Shown: in pieces, positions 14,729-24,119 of the stretch | Numbering within the stretch: the stretch's first letter is position 1 | Layout: each line of letters begins with the position of its first letter | Assembly: GCA_038254545.1 (NCBI GenBank) | Contig: JBBSGB010000003.1 | Location: forward strand, 62,001 to 126,000 | Length of the DNA stretch: 64,000 nt | Reading direction: 5' to 3' | Source of the DNA: CAHJXF01 sp038254545 | Lineage (GTDB): Bacteria; Pseudomonadota; Gammaproteobacteria; Burkholderiales; Burkholderiaceae_D | Made by a program: the position numbers and the translations under genes | Notes under the pieces: model-generated | Seen by the model: only the letters and a program-made list of their open reading frames with translations | The model's database searches: none | Told to the model about the DNA's origin: nothing

Positions 14729-17572
14729 ATGATGCAAGAGTCGCGTCTGAATTCCTATCTCTTCGGCGGCAACGCCCCCTATGTCGAAGAGCTCTACGAG
14801 TCCTATCTGAACAACCCCGGCTCGGTGGCCGAGCACTGGCGCGAATACTTCGACCAGATGCAGCACGTGCCCGCGGCCGACGGCAGCAACGCGGCCGATG
14901 TCGCGCACGCACCGATCGTGGAGTCGTTCGCGCAGCGCGCACGCGATCGCCGCCTCACGCCGCCCAACGCGGCCGACGACGTGCTGGCGACCAAGCAGGT
15001 GTATGTGCAGCAGATCATCGGGGCCTATCGCTACCTCGGCGCGCGCTACGCGAACCTGGATCCGCTGAAGCGCCAGGAGCGCCCGACCATTCCCGAGCTC
15101 GAGCCGGCGTTCTACGACTTTGCCGAAGCCGACATGGCGACCATCTACCCCGCGCCCAATACCTATTTCGGCTTCGAGGCCGCGTCGCTGCGCGAGATCG
15201 TCAAGGCCTTGCGCGAGACCTATTGCGGCTCGATCGGCGTCGAGTACATGTACATCAGCGATCCGACCCAGAAGCGCTGGCTGCAGGAGCGTCTCGAATC
15301 GATCCGCGCCAATCCGCACTTCGGTGCCGAGACGCGCAAGCACATCCTCGAGCAGCTCACCGCGGCCGAAGGTCTCGAGCGCTATCTGGCCACCCGGTAC
15401 GTCGGCCAGAAACGCTTCTCGCTCGAGGGCGGCGAGAGCTTCATTCCCGCGATCGACGAGGTCGTGCAGCGCGCCTGCAGCGAGGGCGTGCAGGAGATCG
15501 TGATCGGCATGACCCATCGCGGCCGCCTCAACCTGCTGGTGAACGTGCTCGGCAAGATGCCGGCCGACCTGTTCGCGGAATTCGAGGGCAAGCACGTCGA
15601 CGACCTGCCGTCGGGGGACGTGAAATATCACAAGGGCTTCTCTAGCGACGTCACGACCCCGGGCGGTCCGGTCCATCTGTCGCTCGCGTTCAATCCGTCC
15701 CACCTCGAGATCGTCAATCCGGTCGTCGAAGGTTCGTGCAAGGCGCGCATGGAGCGGCGCGGCGACGTCGACGGCAACCAGGTGCTGCCGATCCTGGTGC
15801 ACGGCGACGCGGCATTCGCGGGCCAGGGCGTGGTGATGGAGACGCTCAACCTCGCGCAGACGCGCGGTTACGGCACGCACGGCACGGTGCACATCGTCAT
15901 CAACAACCAGATCGGCTTCACCACCAGCGACCCGCGCGACTCGCGCTCGACGCTCTATTGCACCGACGTCGTCAAGATGATCGAGGCGCCGGTGCTGCAT
16001 GTGAATGGCGACGATCCCGATGCGGTCATCCTCGCCACGCAGATCGCGGTGGACTATCGCAAGACCTTCAAGCGCGACGTGGTGATCGACATCGTGTGCT
16101 TTCGCAAGCTCGGCCACAACGAGCAGGACACGCCAGCGCTTACGCAACCGCTGATGTACAAGAAGATCGCGCAGCATCCCGGCACGCGCAAGCTCTATGC
16201 CGATCGTCTGGTGGCGCAGGGCGTGCTGTCGGAAGCCGAGGCCGAGCAGTACGTCACCGATTTCCGTGCAGCGATGGACGCGGGCAAGCACACGGTCGAT
16301 CCGGTGATCTCGAACTTCAAGAGCAAGTACGCGGTCGACTGGATGCCGTTCCTCAACCGCAAGTGGACCGACCTGGCCGACACGGCTGTGCCGATCACAG
16401 AGCTCAAGCGCATCGGCGCGCGCATCACCGCCTTGCCTGCGGACTTCAAGCCGCATCCGCTGGTCGAGAAGGTCGTCGCCGATCGCGCCAAGATGGCGCG
16501 CGGGGAGCAGCCGCTCGACTGGGGCATGGGCGAGCACCTGGCGTTCGCGACGCTGGTCGCTTCGGGGTTTGCGGTGCGGCTCACCGGCCAGGACTCGGGT
16601 CGCGGCACCTTCACGCACCGGCACGCGGTGCTGCACGCGCAGAACCGCGAGCGTTGGGACGCGGGCACCTACGTCCCACTGCAGAACGTGTCGGATGGCC
16701 AGGCGCCGTTCACCGTGATCGATTCGGTCTTGTCCGAGGAAGCCGTGCTCGCATTCGAATACGGCTACTCGTCGGCCGAGCCCAACACGCTGGTGATCTG
16801 GGAAGCCCAGTTCGGCGATTTCGTCAACGGCGCGCAGGTCGTGATCGACCAGTTCATCTCGAGTGGCGAAGTCAAGTGGGGGCGCGTATCGGGCCTGGTG
16901 CTGATGTTGCCGCACGGCTACGAAGGGCAGGGTCCCGAGCACTCGTCGGCGCGTCCCGAGCGCTTCCTGCAACTGTGCGCGGACAACAACATGCAAGTGT
17001 GCCAGCCGACCACGCCCGCGCAGATCTTTCACCTGCTGCGTCGTCAGATGATTCGCCTGTTTCGCAAACCGCTCGTGATCCTTACGCCCAAGTCGCTGCT
17101 GCGGCACAAGGAGGCGGTGTCGGAGCTGCACGATCTCGCGCGCGGCGGTTTCCAGACCGTGATCCCGGAAACCGCGGACCTCGAAGCGAAGAAGATCAAG
17201 CGCGTGATCGTGTGTTCGGGCAAGGTCTATTACGAATTGCGCACCGCGCGCGGCGAGCGCGAGGACACCGCGATCCTGCGTCTGGAGCAGCTCTATCCGT
17301 TCCCCCACAAGGCATTCTCGACCGAGCTGAAGAAGTATTCGAACGCAACCGAGATCGTGTGGTGTCAGGACGAGCCGCAGAACCAGGGCGCGTGGTTCCA
17401 GATCCAGCACAACCTGCTCGAGAACCTCGAAGAAAATCAGAAGCTCTCGTACGCGGGGCGCCCCGCGTCGGCGTCGCCTGCGGTCGGTTATTACGCCAAG
17501 CACAACGAGCAGCAGAAGGCGCTGATTCAATCGGCCTTCGGTCGCGCTCGCGGACTGGTGCTGAGCAAATGA
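14729..17572 (+). CDS. sucA: 2-oxoglutarate dehydrogenase E1 component
   Basis: A full-length 947-residue E1 enzyme, the thiamine-diphosphate-dependent decarboxylase of the 2-oxoglutarate dehydrogenase complex in the TCA cycle. Visible hallmarks are the N-terminal E2-binding segment (SYLFGGNAPYVEELYESY), IGMTHRGRLNLLVNV, the TPP-binding HGDAAFAGQG...NNQIGFTTS region, and PHGYEGQGPEHSSAR in the C-terminal half. Two consecutive ATGs mark the start after GGAAAGG. It is followed by sucB, with about 90 bases between. I see no truncation or unusual domain. Confidence 0.97.
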   Translation: MMQESRLNSYLFGGNAPYVEELYESYLNNPGSVAEHWREYFDQMQHVPAADGSNAADVAHAPIVESFAQRARDRRLTPPNAADDVLATKQVYVQQIIGAYRYLGARYANLDPLKRQERPTIPELEPAFYDFAEADMATIYPAPNTYFGFEAASLREIVKALRETYCGSIGVEYMYISDPTQKRWLQERLESIRANPHFGAETRKHILEQLTAAEGLERYLATRYVGQKRFSLEGGESFIPAIDEVVQRACSEGVQEIVIGMTHRGRLNLLVNVLGKMPADLFAEFEGKHVDDLPSGDVKYHKGFSSDVTTPGGPVHLSLAFNPSHLEIVNPVVEGSCKARMERRGDVDGNQVLPILVHGDAAFAGQGVVMETLNLAQTRGYGTHGTVHIVINNQIGFTTSDPRDSRSTLYCTDVVKMIEAPVLHVNGDDPDAVILATQIAVDYRKTFKRDVVIDIVCFRKLGHNEQDTPALTQPLMYKKIAQHPGTRKLYADRLVAQGVLSEAEAEQYVTDFRAAMDAGKHTVDPVISNFKSKYAVDWMPFLNRKWTDLADTAVPITELKRIGARITALPADFKPHPLVEKVVADRAKMARGEQPLDWGMGEHLAFATLVASGFAVRLTGQDSGRGTFTHRHAVLHAQNRERWDAGTYVPLQNVSDGQAPFTVIDSVLSEEAVLAFEYGYSSAEPNTLVIWEAQFGDFVNGAQVVIDQFISSGEVKWGRVSGLVLMLPHGYEGQGPEHSSARPERFLQLCADNNMQVCQPTTPAQIFHLLRRQMIRLFRKPLVILTPKSLLRHKEAVSELHDLARGGFQTVIPETADLEAKKIKRVIVCSGKVYYELRTARGEREDTAILRLEQLYPFPHKAFSTELKKYSNATEIVWCQDEPQNQGAWFQIQHNLLENLEENQKLSYAGRPASASPAVGYYAKHNEQQKALIQSAFGRARGLVLSK

Positions 17573-17663
17573 GGTTCGCGCATCGCGAGGCCGTCCGGCT
17601 TTGCGATGTGCGCCAGATCGCATCGCAGAAATTCGTCCCCATCGAACAACCCTGGAGCACTGC

Positions 17664-18986
17664 ATGGCCCTCGTCGAAGTGAAAGTCCCGCAACTGTCGG
17701 AGTCGGTGTCGGAAGCGACGCTGCTCCAATGGAAGAAGAAGGCTGGCGATGCGGTGGCGCGCGATGAAGTGTTGGTGGAGATCGAGACCGACAAGGTCGT
17801 GCTCGAGGTGCCGGCCGCATCGGCCGGCGTGCTCTCGGAAATCGTTCAGCCCGATGGCAGTACGGTGGCGTCCGATCAGCTCATCGCGAAGATCGACACC
17901 GAGGGCAAGGGCGCCTCATCCGCGCAGGCTGCCGCTTCCGCCGCGCCGGCTTCACAACCTGCACCCGCACCTCAACCCGCATCCGCACCTCAGCCTGCGG
18001 CGGCGCCCGCACCTCAGCCCGCAGCGGCGCAGTCCGCGCCCGCCGGGGCGCCTGCAGTCGCCATGCCCGCTGCCGCGAAGATCATGTCCGAGAACGATCT
18101 GTCGGCCGATCAGCTTGCAGGTTCCGGCAAGGGCGGCCGCGTGACCAAGGGCGATGCGCTTGCCGCGGTCTCATCGGGCGCGGCGAAGCTGCAAGGCGCG
18201 GCCAACCTGACCTCGACGCGCGCTCCTGCGCCTGTGGCAGCGGCCGCAGTCCCGGCGAACCTCCATGCCGATGCGGCGCTCGACGGCCGCACCGAGCAGC
18301 GCGTGCCGATGTCGCGCCTGCGCCAGCGCGTTGCCGAGCGGCTCGTGCAATCGCAATCGACCGCGGCGATCCTCACGACCTTCAACGAGGTCAACATGGC
18401 GCCGGTGATCGAGATGCGCAATCGCTACAAGGACAAGTTCGAGAAGGAGCACGGCGCCAAGCTCGGCTTCATGTCGTTCTTCGTCAAGGCCGCGCTCTAT
18501 GCGTTGAAGAAGTATCCGATCGTCAACGCATCGATCGACGGCACCGACATCGTCTATCACGGCTACTTCGACATCGGCATCGCGGTCAGCTCGCCGCGCG
18601 GCCTCGTGGTGCCGATCCTGCGCAATGTCGACCAGATGAACTTTGCCGACGTCGAGAAGAAGATCGCCGAGTTCGCCACCAAGGCGAAAGACGGCAAGCT
18701 CGCGATAGAAGACCTCACCGGCGGCACGTTCTCGATTTCCAACGGGGGCACGTTCGGCTCGATGCTGTCCACCCCGATCATCAACCCGCCGCAATCGGCG
18801 ATCCTCGGCGTGCATGCGACCAAGGACAGGCCGTGGGTGGAGAACGGCCAGATCGTGATCCGCCCGGTCAACTATCTCGCCATGTCGTACGACCATCGCA
18901 TCATCGACGGCCGCGAAGCGGTGCTATCGCTGGTGGCGATCAAGGAAGCGCTCGAAGATCCGGCGCGCATTCTTCTTGATCTTTAA
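17664..18986 (+). CDS. sucB: 2-oxoglutarate dehydrogenase E2, dihydrolipoyl succinyltransferase
   Basis: A 440-residue E2. An N-terminal lipoyl domain carries the lipoylated lysine in EIETDKVVLEV (Lys44), and the linker at about residues 90-135 is rich in Ala, Pro and Gln and built from short repeats such as PAPQPASAPQP. The peripheral subunit-binding domain is AAKIMSENDLSADQLAGSG, and the catalytic domain ends with SYDHRIIDGRE. The start is the ATG at 17664; the open frame upstream has no family similarity. It lies between sucA and a PspC-type gene, and the lpd E3 gene follows, so all three subunits of the complex are encoded together. Confidence 0.97.
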   Translation: MALVEVKVPQLSESVSEATLLQWKKKAGDAVARDEVLVEIETDKVVLEVPAASAGVLSEIVQPDGSTVASDQLIAKIDTEGKGASSAQAAASAAPASQPAPAPQPASAPQPAAAPAPQPAAAQSAPAGAPAVAMPAAAKIMSENDLSADQLAGSGKGGRVTKGDALAAVSSGAAKLQGAANLTSTRAPAPVAAAAVPANLHADAALDGRTEQRVPMSRLRQRVAERLVQSQSTAAILTTFNEVNMAPVIEMRNRYKDKFEKEHGAKLGFMSFFVKAALYALKKYPIVNASIDGTDIVYHGYFDIGIAVSSPRGLVVPILRNVDQMNFADVEKKIAEFATKAKDGKLAIEDLTGGTFSISNGGTFGSMLSTPIINPPQSAILGVHATKDRPWVENGQIVIRPVNYLAMSYDHRIIDGREAVLSLVAIKEALEDPARILLDL

Positions 18987-19013
18987 TGTGCGACCTTTGA
19001 ATCGAGACCTCTG

Positions 19014-19367
19014 ATGATGAGCATCGCAGACGATATCGACCGGCTCGTCGCGCAACACGGCGCGGGCCGCATCACCGACGCCGAGTTCGAAGCGGCCAAG
19101 GCGCACCTGTTCGCGCAGCGCGAATCCGCGAGCGCCCCGGCGGGCGCGTCGACAAGTAGCGCCAACTACGATCCGGCGATCAACACGCTGCGCCGCTCTC
19201 TGAACGATCGATGGGTCGGCGGCGTGTGCGGCGGACTTGCGAAATTCACCGGCGTCGAGAGCTGGGTCATTCGCCTGCTGTTCGTGATCGCGATCCTGTT
19301 CGGCGGCTTCGGCTTCATCCCTTACATCCTGCTGTGGATCTTCGTGCCGCCGGAGGGCGCGCGCTGA
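19014..19367 (+). CDS. PspC-domain small membrane protein with SHOCT-like N-terminus
   Basis: A 117-residue protein. The first 35 residues look like a SHOCT motif (VAQHGAGRITDAEFEAAKAHL). After a Ser/Ala linker comes a PspC domain: RRSLNDRWVGGVCGGLAKF, then a hydrophobic segment WVIRLLFVIAILFGGFGFIPYILLWIFVPP near the C-terminus (described as one or two close membrane passes). PspC proteins take part in envelope-stress sensing. Its place between sucB and lpd, with only 27 and 73 bases to its neighbours, makes it part of the same transcript. No metabolic role is evident. Confidence 0.82.
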   Translation: MMSIADDIDRLVAQHGAGRITDAEFEAAKAHLFAQRESASAPAGASTSSANYDPAINTLRRSLNDRWVGGVCGGLAKFTGVESWVIRLLFVIAILFGGFGFIPYILLWIFVPPEGAR

Positions 19368-19440
19368 TCGGGCTTCTCTCTTTTCGCGCGTCGCGTCGGT
19401 CACTCGCATCGCGCGCATCCTTCGTGAATCGAACCAGCTC

Positions 19441-20874
19441 ATGAGCAAAAACTTCGACGTCGTCGTCATCGGCGGCGGCCCCGGGGGTTACATCGCCGCG
19501 ATACGCGCAGCGCAGTTGGGCTTGTCGGTGGCGTGCATCGATGCGTGGCAGAACGCCAAGGGCGGACCCGCACTGGGCGGCACTTGTACCAACGTCGGCT
19601 GCATCCCGTCGAAGGCGCTGCTGCAGTCATCGGAGTATTTCGAGCACGCGGGCCACGGCTTTGCCGAACACGGCGTAGTCGTCGAAGGACTCAAGCTCGA
19701 TCTCGCGCAGATGCTCGCGCGCAAAGACAAGGTGGTCCAGCAGAACAACGACGGCATCACCTATCTGTTCAAGAAGAACAAGGTCACGTCCATGCTCGGC
19801 TTGGGATCCTTCGTACAGAAGGCCGAGGGCGGCTACGAGGTCAAGGTCGCTCGCGAAGGCGCTACCGACGAGACCATCGTCGGCAAGCACGTCATCGTCG
19901 CGACGGGTTCGAACCCTCGTGCATTGCCCGACGCGCCCTTCGACGAGAAGCTGATTCTCTCGAACACCGGTGCGCTCGGCATCGGCGATGTGCCCAAGCG
20001 CTTGTGCCTGATCGGCGCGGGTGTGATCGGCCTCGAGATGGGCAGCGTGTGGCGGCGCCTCGGCTCTGAGGTGATCGTCCTCGAAGCGTTGCCGACCTTT
20101 CTCGGCGTGGTCGACGACCAGGTCGCCAAGGAAGCGAGGAAGGCGTTCGACAGGCAGGGGCTGTCGATCACGCTGGGCGTCAAGATCACCACGGTCGGAA
20201 CCTCGAAGAACGGCGTGAGCGTCGAATACACGGACGCCGAAGGTAAGCCGCAGAAGGTCAGCGTCGACAAGCTGATCGTCTCGATCGGTCGCGTTCCCAA
20301 CACCGACGGGCTCAACGGCGACGTGGTGGGATTGAAGCTCGATGAGCGCGGCTTCGTGGCGGTCGACGACGACTGCAGGACCAGCCTCGAGAACGTCTGG
20401 GCGATCGGCGATGTGGTGCGCGGCCCGATGCTCGCGCACAAGGCCGAAGAGGAGGGCGTCGCAGTTGCCGAACGCATCGTCGGCCAGAAGCCGCACGTCG
20501 ATTTCAACACCGTGCCGTGGGTGATCTACACGCATCCCGAGATCGCCTGGGTCGGCCAGACCGAGCAAGCCGTGAAGGCGTCGGGCCGCGCCTATAAGAC
20601 CGGCAGCTTTCCATTCATGGCCAACGGCCGCGCGCGCGCGCTTGGCGATACGACCGGCCTCGTCAAGTTCGTTGCCGATGCAAAGACCGACGAGATCCTC
20701 GGCGTGCACATGGTCGGGCCGCAGGTCTCCGAGCTGATCTCCGAGGCGGTGGTCGCGATGGAGTTCAAGGCGTCGTCCGAAGACATCGCGCGCATCTGCC
20801 ACGCGCATCCGTCGCTGTCGGAGGCGACCAAGGAAGCCGCGCTCGCGGTCGACAAGCGCACGCTGAATTTCTGA
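19441..20874 (+). CDS. lpdA: Dihydrolipoyl dehydrogenase (E3)
   Basis: A 477-residue flavoprotein disulfide reductase. It has an N-terminal FAD site VVIGGGPGGYIAAIRAAQLG, the redox disulfide in GGTCTNVGCIPSK, and an NAD-binding GAGVIGLEMGSVWRRLGS. The FAD-contacting motif is NVWAIGDVVRGPMLAHKAEEEG, and the C-terminal active-site His-Glu pair lies in CHAHPSLSEATKEA. It reoxidises the dihydrolipoyl groups of SucB. The ATG is preceded by only a weak ribosome-binding site. Its place behind sucB and the PspC gene fits a dedicated E3 of the 2-oxoglutarate dehydrogenase complex. Confidence 0.97.
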   Translation: MSKNFDVVVIGGGPGGYIAAIRAAQLGLSVACIDAWQNAKGGPALGGTCTNVGCIPSKALLQSSEYFEHAGHGFAEHGVVVEGLKLDLAQMLARKDKVVQQNNDGITYLFKKNKVTSMLGLGSFVQKAEGGYEVKVAREGATDETIVGKHVIVATGSNPRALPDAPFDEKLILSNTGALGIGDVPKRLCLIGAGVIGLEMGSVWRRLGSEVIVLEALPTFLGVVDDQVAKEARKAFDRQGLSITLGVKITTVGTSKNGVSVEYTDAEGKPQKVSVDKLIVSIGRVPNTDGLNGDVVGLKLDERGFVAVDDDCRTSLENVWAIGDVVRGPMLAHKAEEEGVAVAERIVGQKPHVDFNTVPWVIYTHPEIAWVGQTEQAVKASGRAYKTGSFPFMANGRARALGDTTGLVKFVADAKTDEILGVHMVGPQVSELISEAVVAMEFKASSEDIARICHAHPSLSEATKEAALAVDKRTLNF

Positions 20875-20931
20875 AACACGCAGTCGCTCCGTTGGCGATC
20901 CGCGTGCCCGGCATCCGGGCCCGGTAGCGCG

Positions 20932-22026
20932 ATGGACGTTCGCGAGTGCTACCGGGAGGCGATCGCGCGTCGCGGCTTTCAGGCCGACGCCGCGCAAGGC
21001 ATCGCGGTCGAGCGACTTCAGCAACTCTACGACGCGTTCGTCGCCTTCAAGGCGCGCCGCTCGAATGCGCTGATGAAGGCGATCTCTCGAACGCCGCCGC
21101 CGCGCGGCGTCTATCTGTGGGGCGGCGTGGGGCGCGGCAAGAGCTTCCTGATGGACAGCTTCTATTCGGTCGTGCCGGTGCGCCGCAAGACGCGCGTCCA
21201 CTTTCACGAGTTCATGCGCGGCGTGCATCGCGAACTCGACGAACTCAAGGGAGTGGCCGATCCGCTCGACGAGGTTGCACGGCGCATCGCGAAGAAATAT
21301 CGGCTGATCTGCTTCGACGAATTCCATGTGAGCGACATCGCCGACGCGATGATCCTGCATCGTCTGTTGTCGGCGCTGTTCGAACTCGGCACGGTGTTCG
21401 TGATGACGTCGAACTATCGTCCCGACGCGCTCTATCCCGACGGCCTGCATCGCGACCGCATGCTTCCCGCCGTTGGCTTGATCGAAGAGAAACTCGACAT
21501 CCTCAACGTCGACGGCGGCGTCGATTACCGCACGCGAACGCTTGAACAGACGCGCACGTATCTCACCCCGCTCGGCGCGGCTGCCGATCGCGCGTTCCAC
21601 AAAGCCTTCGACGCGATCGCGGAAGTGCATGACGAAGATCCGCTTCTTACGATCGAGACGCGCACGATCCGCGCGCTGCGCCGCGCGGGCGGCGTGGTGT
21701 GGTTCGACTTTGCGACCTTGTGCGGCGGCCCGCGTTCGCAGAACGACTACCTCGAGCTCGCGAACCGCTTTCACACCGTGATCGTGTCCGACGTGCCGCA
21801 GATGAGCGCCGCCCTGTCGTCCGAGGCGAGGCGTTTCACCTGGCTGGTCGATGTCTGCTACGACCGCCGCGTCAAGCTGATCCTATCTGCCGCCGCGGCG
21901 CCCGAAGAGCTCTACACGGCGGGCGCGCTCGCCCACGAATTCCAGCGCACCGTCAGCCGCATACACGAGATGCAGTCGGTCGAATACCTGCGGGCCGAGC
22001 GGCGCGCGGCACGGGTAGACCTTTGA
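20932..22026 (+). CDS. zapE: Cell-division ATPase ZapE (AFG1-like)
   Basis: A 364-residue AFG1/LACE1-type P-loop ATPase. The Walker A motif is WGGVGRGKSFLMDSF (about 63-77), Walker B is LICFDEFHVSDIADAMIL, and sensor-like MTSNYRPDALYPDGLHRDRMLP follows (read in parts). In Escherichia coli, ZapE acts at the constricting division ring. It starts about 57 bases after lpd, an arrangement often seen in Betaproteobacteria, and may be cotranscribed with it. No oddities in length or motifs. Confidence 0.93.
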   Translation: MDVRECYREAIARRGFQADAAQGIAVERLQQLYDAFVAFKARRSNALMKAISRTPPPRGVYLWGGVGRGKSFLMDSFYSVVPVRRKTRVHFHEFMRGVHRELDELKGVADPLDEVARRIAKKYRLICFDEFHVSDIADAMILHRLLSALFELGTVFVMTSNYRPDALYPDGLHRDRMLPAVGLIEEKLDILNVDGGVDYRTRTLEQTRTYLTPLGAAADRAFHKAFDAIAEVHDEDPLLTIETRTIRALRRAGGVVWFDFATLCGGPRSQNDYLELANRFHTVIVSDVPQMSAALSSEARRFTWLVDVCYDRRVKLILSAAAAPEELYTAGALAHEFQRTVSRIHEMQSVEYLRAERRAARVDL

Positions 22027-22087
22027 TCGGTGCTTGGTCGCGCGGTGCTTGCCTGGTTGGCCACCCGTGATCGTCGATAATCGCGCC

Positions 22088-22840
22088 ATGCATTCATCCA
22101 CGCGCCGTTCGTGGGCTCGCCTTGCCCTGTGTTTTTCGGTCGCTGCCCTCGCCTTGTCGTTCGGCTTTCCCGCGCTTGCGGCAGCGAGCGGCGGACTGCG
22201 CGACCGCTTTCCCGCATCGTCGATCAACTCGGCCGCAAAAGCCGATGCCGCGCTCGCGGCGACCAGCGGGGCAAAGCAGCGTGTGGAAAAAGAATACAAG
22301 GACGCGGCGCGCGAGTGCGTGAAGAAGTTCAGGGTCAACGATTGCCTCGACGAGGCGCGCACGCTACGACACGACCGGCTTGCCGACATCGAAGCGATCC
22401 AAGTCGAGGCCAATCGTTTCAAGCGCCGCGACAAGGCCGACCGCATCGAAGCCGATAGCGCGCAACGCGAACGCGATCGCGCCGCCAATGCCGCGGCCGA
22501 CGCCGACCTGCGCGCGAAGAATCGCCGCGACTATGACGACAGGCAGGAGCAGGCCAAACGCGAAGCGGCCGACCGCGCGCGGTCCGGGCGGACTTCGGCC
22601 ACGCACAGTCCGTTGGTCGGGAAGCCCAAGCCAGGAAGTCCCGAGGCCAACGCTACGCAGCGCGCCAGGAATGCGGCCGAGCAGGCGACCAAGGTCAAGG
22701 AAGCGGCGGTGCATCGCGAACAGCTCACGCGAAGACACGCGGAAAAGGAAGCCGATCGCGCGCGTCGCGTGCAGCAACAGGCTCGAAAGGACGCTGAAAA
22801 AAAGGCCGCGCAAACAGCGCCGACGGCGGACAAGCCTTGA
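22088..22840 (+). CDS. Exported, charged coiled-coil protein of unknown function
   Basis: A 250-residue protein with a clear signal peptide (about residues 1-33, ending LAAASG). The rest is almost entirely charged and helical, rich in Ala, Arg, Lys, Asp and Glu, for example NRRDYDDRQEQAKREAADRA and ARRVQQQARKDAEKK; it should form coiled coil in the periplasm. Two cysteines (ARECVKKFRVNDCLDEAR) could make a disulfide hairpin. I chose the ATG at 22088, which puts the signal peptide at the N-terminus. It follows zapE on the same strand. I do not recognise a family with a known function. Confidence 0.7.
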   Translation: MHSSTRRSWARLALCFSVAALALSFGFPALAAASGGLRDRFPASSINSAAKADAALAATSGAKQRVEKEYKDAARECVKKFRVNDCLDEARTLRHDRLADIEAIQVEANRFKRRDKADRIEADSAQRERDRAANAAADADLRAKNRRDYDDRQEQAKREAADRARSGRTSATHSPLVGKPKPGSPEANATQRARNAAEQATKVKEAAVHREQLTRRHAEKEADRARRVQQQARKDAEKKAAQTAPTADKP

Positions 22841-22901
22841 GGCGGTAAGTCAGAACACCGGCGTGGGGGAGACGCTCCACCACAACGCCAGGACGCGTCC
22901 G

Positions 22902-23747
22902 TCAGAAGCGCGGCACCCGTTCGGGCAAGGGCAGGGGGATCTCGCTGTCCACGGCTTCGCGACTGTCGGCAGGCTCGAGCCGCATGATCGCGAGGCTGCA
23001 GTTGTCGCCGCCTCCTTCAGCGCGCTCGCGTGCGAGGTCGATCAATCGCTCCGAAGCCTTGCGGGGCGGATAGGTCGCCATCACCACCGCGAGTTCGGCA
23101 TCGGTGAAGTAATGCCACAGGCCGTCGCTGCACATCAGGAAGGTGTCGCCCGACGACAGCGAATCGACGTTGCCGAAATCGATCGACGGTTGCTTGCTGG
23201 TGCCGAGCGCGTGCGTGAGCAGATTCGACAGGCGATGGGCATGGGCGGCGTGCGGATCGAGCTTGCCCTGAGTCACCAATTGCTCGACGTAGGAATGATC
23301 GGCGGTGCGACCGAGCAGCTTGCCGCCGCGGAACCGATAGATACGGCTGTCGCCCACGTGCGCCCAGTCGGCACGATCCGGTTGAACGACCATCGCGGCG
23401 ATCGTGCTGTGCGGCTCTTTCTCGGTCGATAGCGCCGACAGGCGGATCACGAGGTGCGCTTCGTTGACGATCTCGGTGAGCAGCGAATGGATCGAATCAC
23501 CAATCGAATATTCAGCGAAGAGATTCTTCGCGGTGCTCATCACCTGGCGCGCGGCCATGGCGCCGCCGGTCTTGCCGCCCATGCCATCGGCGACGACGAA
23601 CAACGCCGAATCCGGGAGGCGGCGCGAGGTGAAAATACCAACGCGGTCCTGCTGTTCCGTCCGGTCGCCGATGTGCTGGCCGGTACATGCGGAAATACGC
23701 AAGCGTCTTGTGGTGGTACCTGTCTCGGGCTGTGATCGCTCTTGCAT
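22902..23747 (-). CDS. PP2C-type serine/threonine protein phosphatase
   Basis: A 281-residue cytoplasmic phosphatase. PP2C metal-site motifs are all present: RTEQQDRVG, FVVADGMGGKTGG, WAHVGDSRIYRFRGG, FLMCSDGLWHYF and EGGGDNCSLAIM. It is a single-domain protein of the Stp1/PppA kind and should dephosphorylate proteins phosphorylated by Hanks-type kinases, none of which is in the window. It is transcribed divergently from the small YdcH-type gene, with about 90 bases between them. Confidence 0.9.
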   Translation of the reverse strand: MQERSQPETGTTTRRLRISACTGQHIGDRTEQQDRVGIFTSRRLPDSALFVVADGMGGKTGGAMAARQVMSTAKNLFAEYSIGDSIHSLLTEIVNEAHLVIRLSALSTEKEPHSTIAAMVVQPDRADWAHVGDSRIYRFRGGKLLGRTADHSYVEQLVTQGKLDPHAAHAHRLSNLLTHALGTSKQPSIDFGNVDSLSSGDTFLMCSDGLWHYFTDAELAVVMATYPPRKASERLIDLARERAEGGGDNCSLAIMRLEPADSREAVDSEIPLPLPERVPRF

Positions 23748-23839
23748 TCCGATGGGACTTCACAGATGGGGCTTTACAATACGGCCCTGCGCGCATTATG
23801 CCATGCGCGTTGTGGCACAAGTCGGGAGCCTGCTTCAAC

Positions 23840-24037
23840 ATGGATGAACCGGAGATCCAGCGCCGCATCGTGGAGTTGCAGGTCGAGCATCGCGATCTCG
23901 ACGACGTGATCGACAGGCTCACCGCGCTGGCCGGTCACGATGAACTCCAGTTGCGGCGGCTGAAGAAGAAGAAGCTGCAGATCAAGGATCAGATCCTTCA
24001 ACTGCAGGTTCAACTGGTTCCCGACATTCCGGCCTGA
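23840..24037 (+). CDS. YdcH/DUF465 family small helical protein
   Basis: A 65-residue protein consisting of two charged helices: EIQRRIVELQVEHRDLDDVI, and RRLKKKKLQIKDQILQLQ. This pattern is the DUF465/YdcH family, which is widespread in Proteobacteria and has no settled function. I chose the ATG at 23840 because the protein then matches the family length; the frame is open upstream without similarity. A possible -35 element TTTACA lies near 23771. Confidence 0.82.
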   Translation: MDEPEIQRRIVELQVEHRDLDDVIDRLTALAGHDELQLRRLKKKKLQIKDQILQLQVQLVPDIPA

Positions 24038-24119
24038 TCGATCGGCGCACGGTTGCGCCGCTGCACCGGCCGATAGCCGCTCACCGTCAGTACCTGCACC
24101 CGCATCCTCACCCGTCTCG

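Noticed and set aside
14558..17794. A very long open frame (over 1000 codons) on the minus strand across sucA.
   Set aside because: It is a mirror of the strongly biased GC-rich codons of sucA; it has no family motif and no ribosome-binding site.
17940..18060. Short tandem repeats in this stretch as a repeat element.
   Set aside because: They encode the Ala-Pro linker of SucB, normal for E2 proteins.
19627..21774. A 715-codon minus-strand frame across lpd and zapE.
   Set aside because: It is a shadow of two well-recognised genes and crosses their boundary without start or domain structure.
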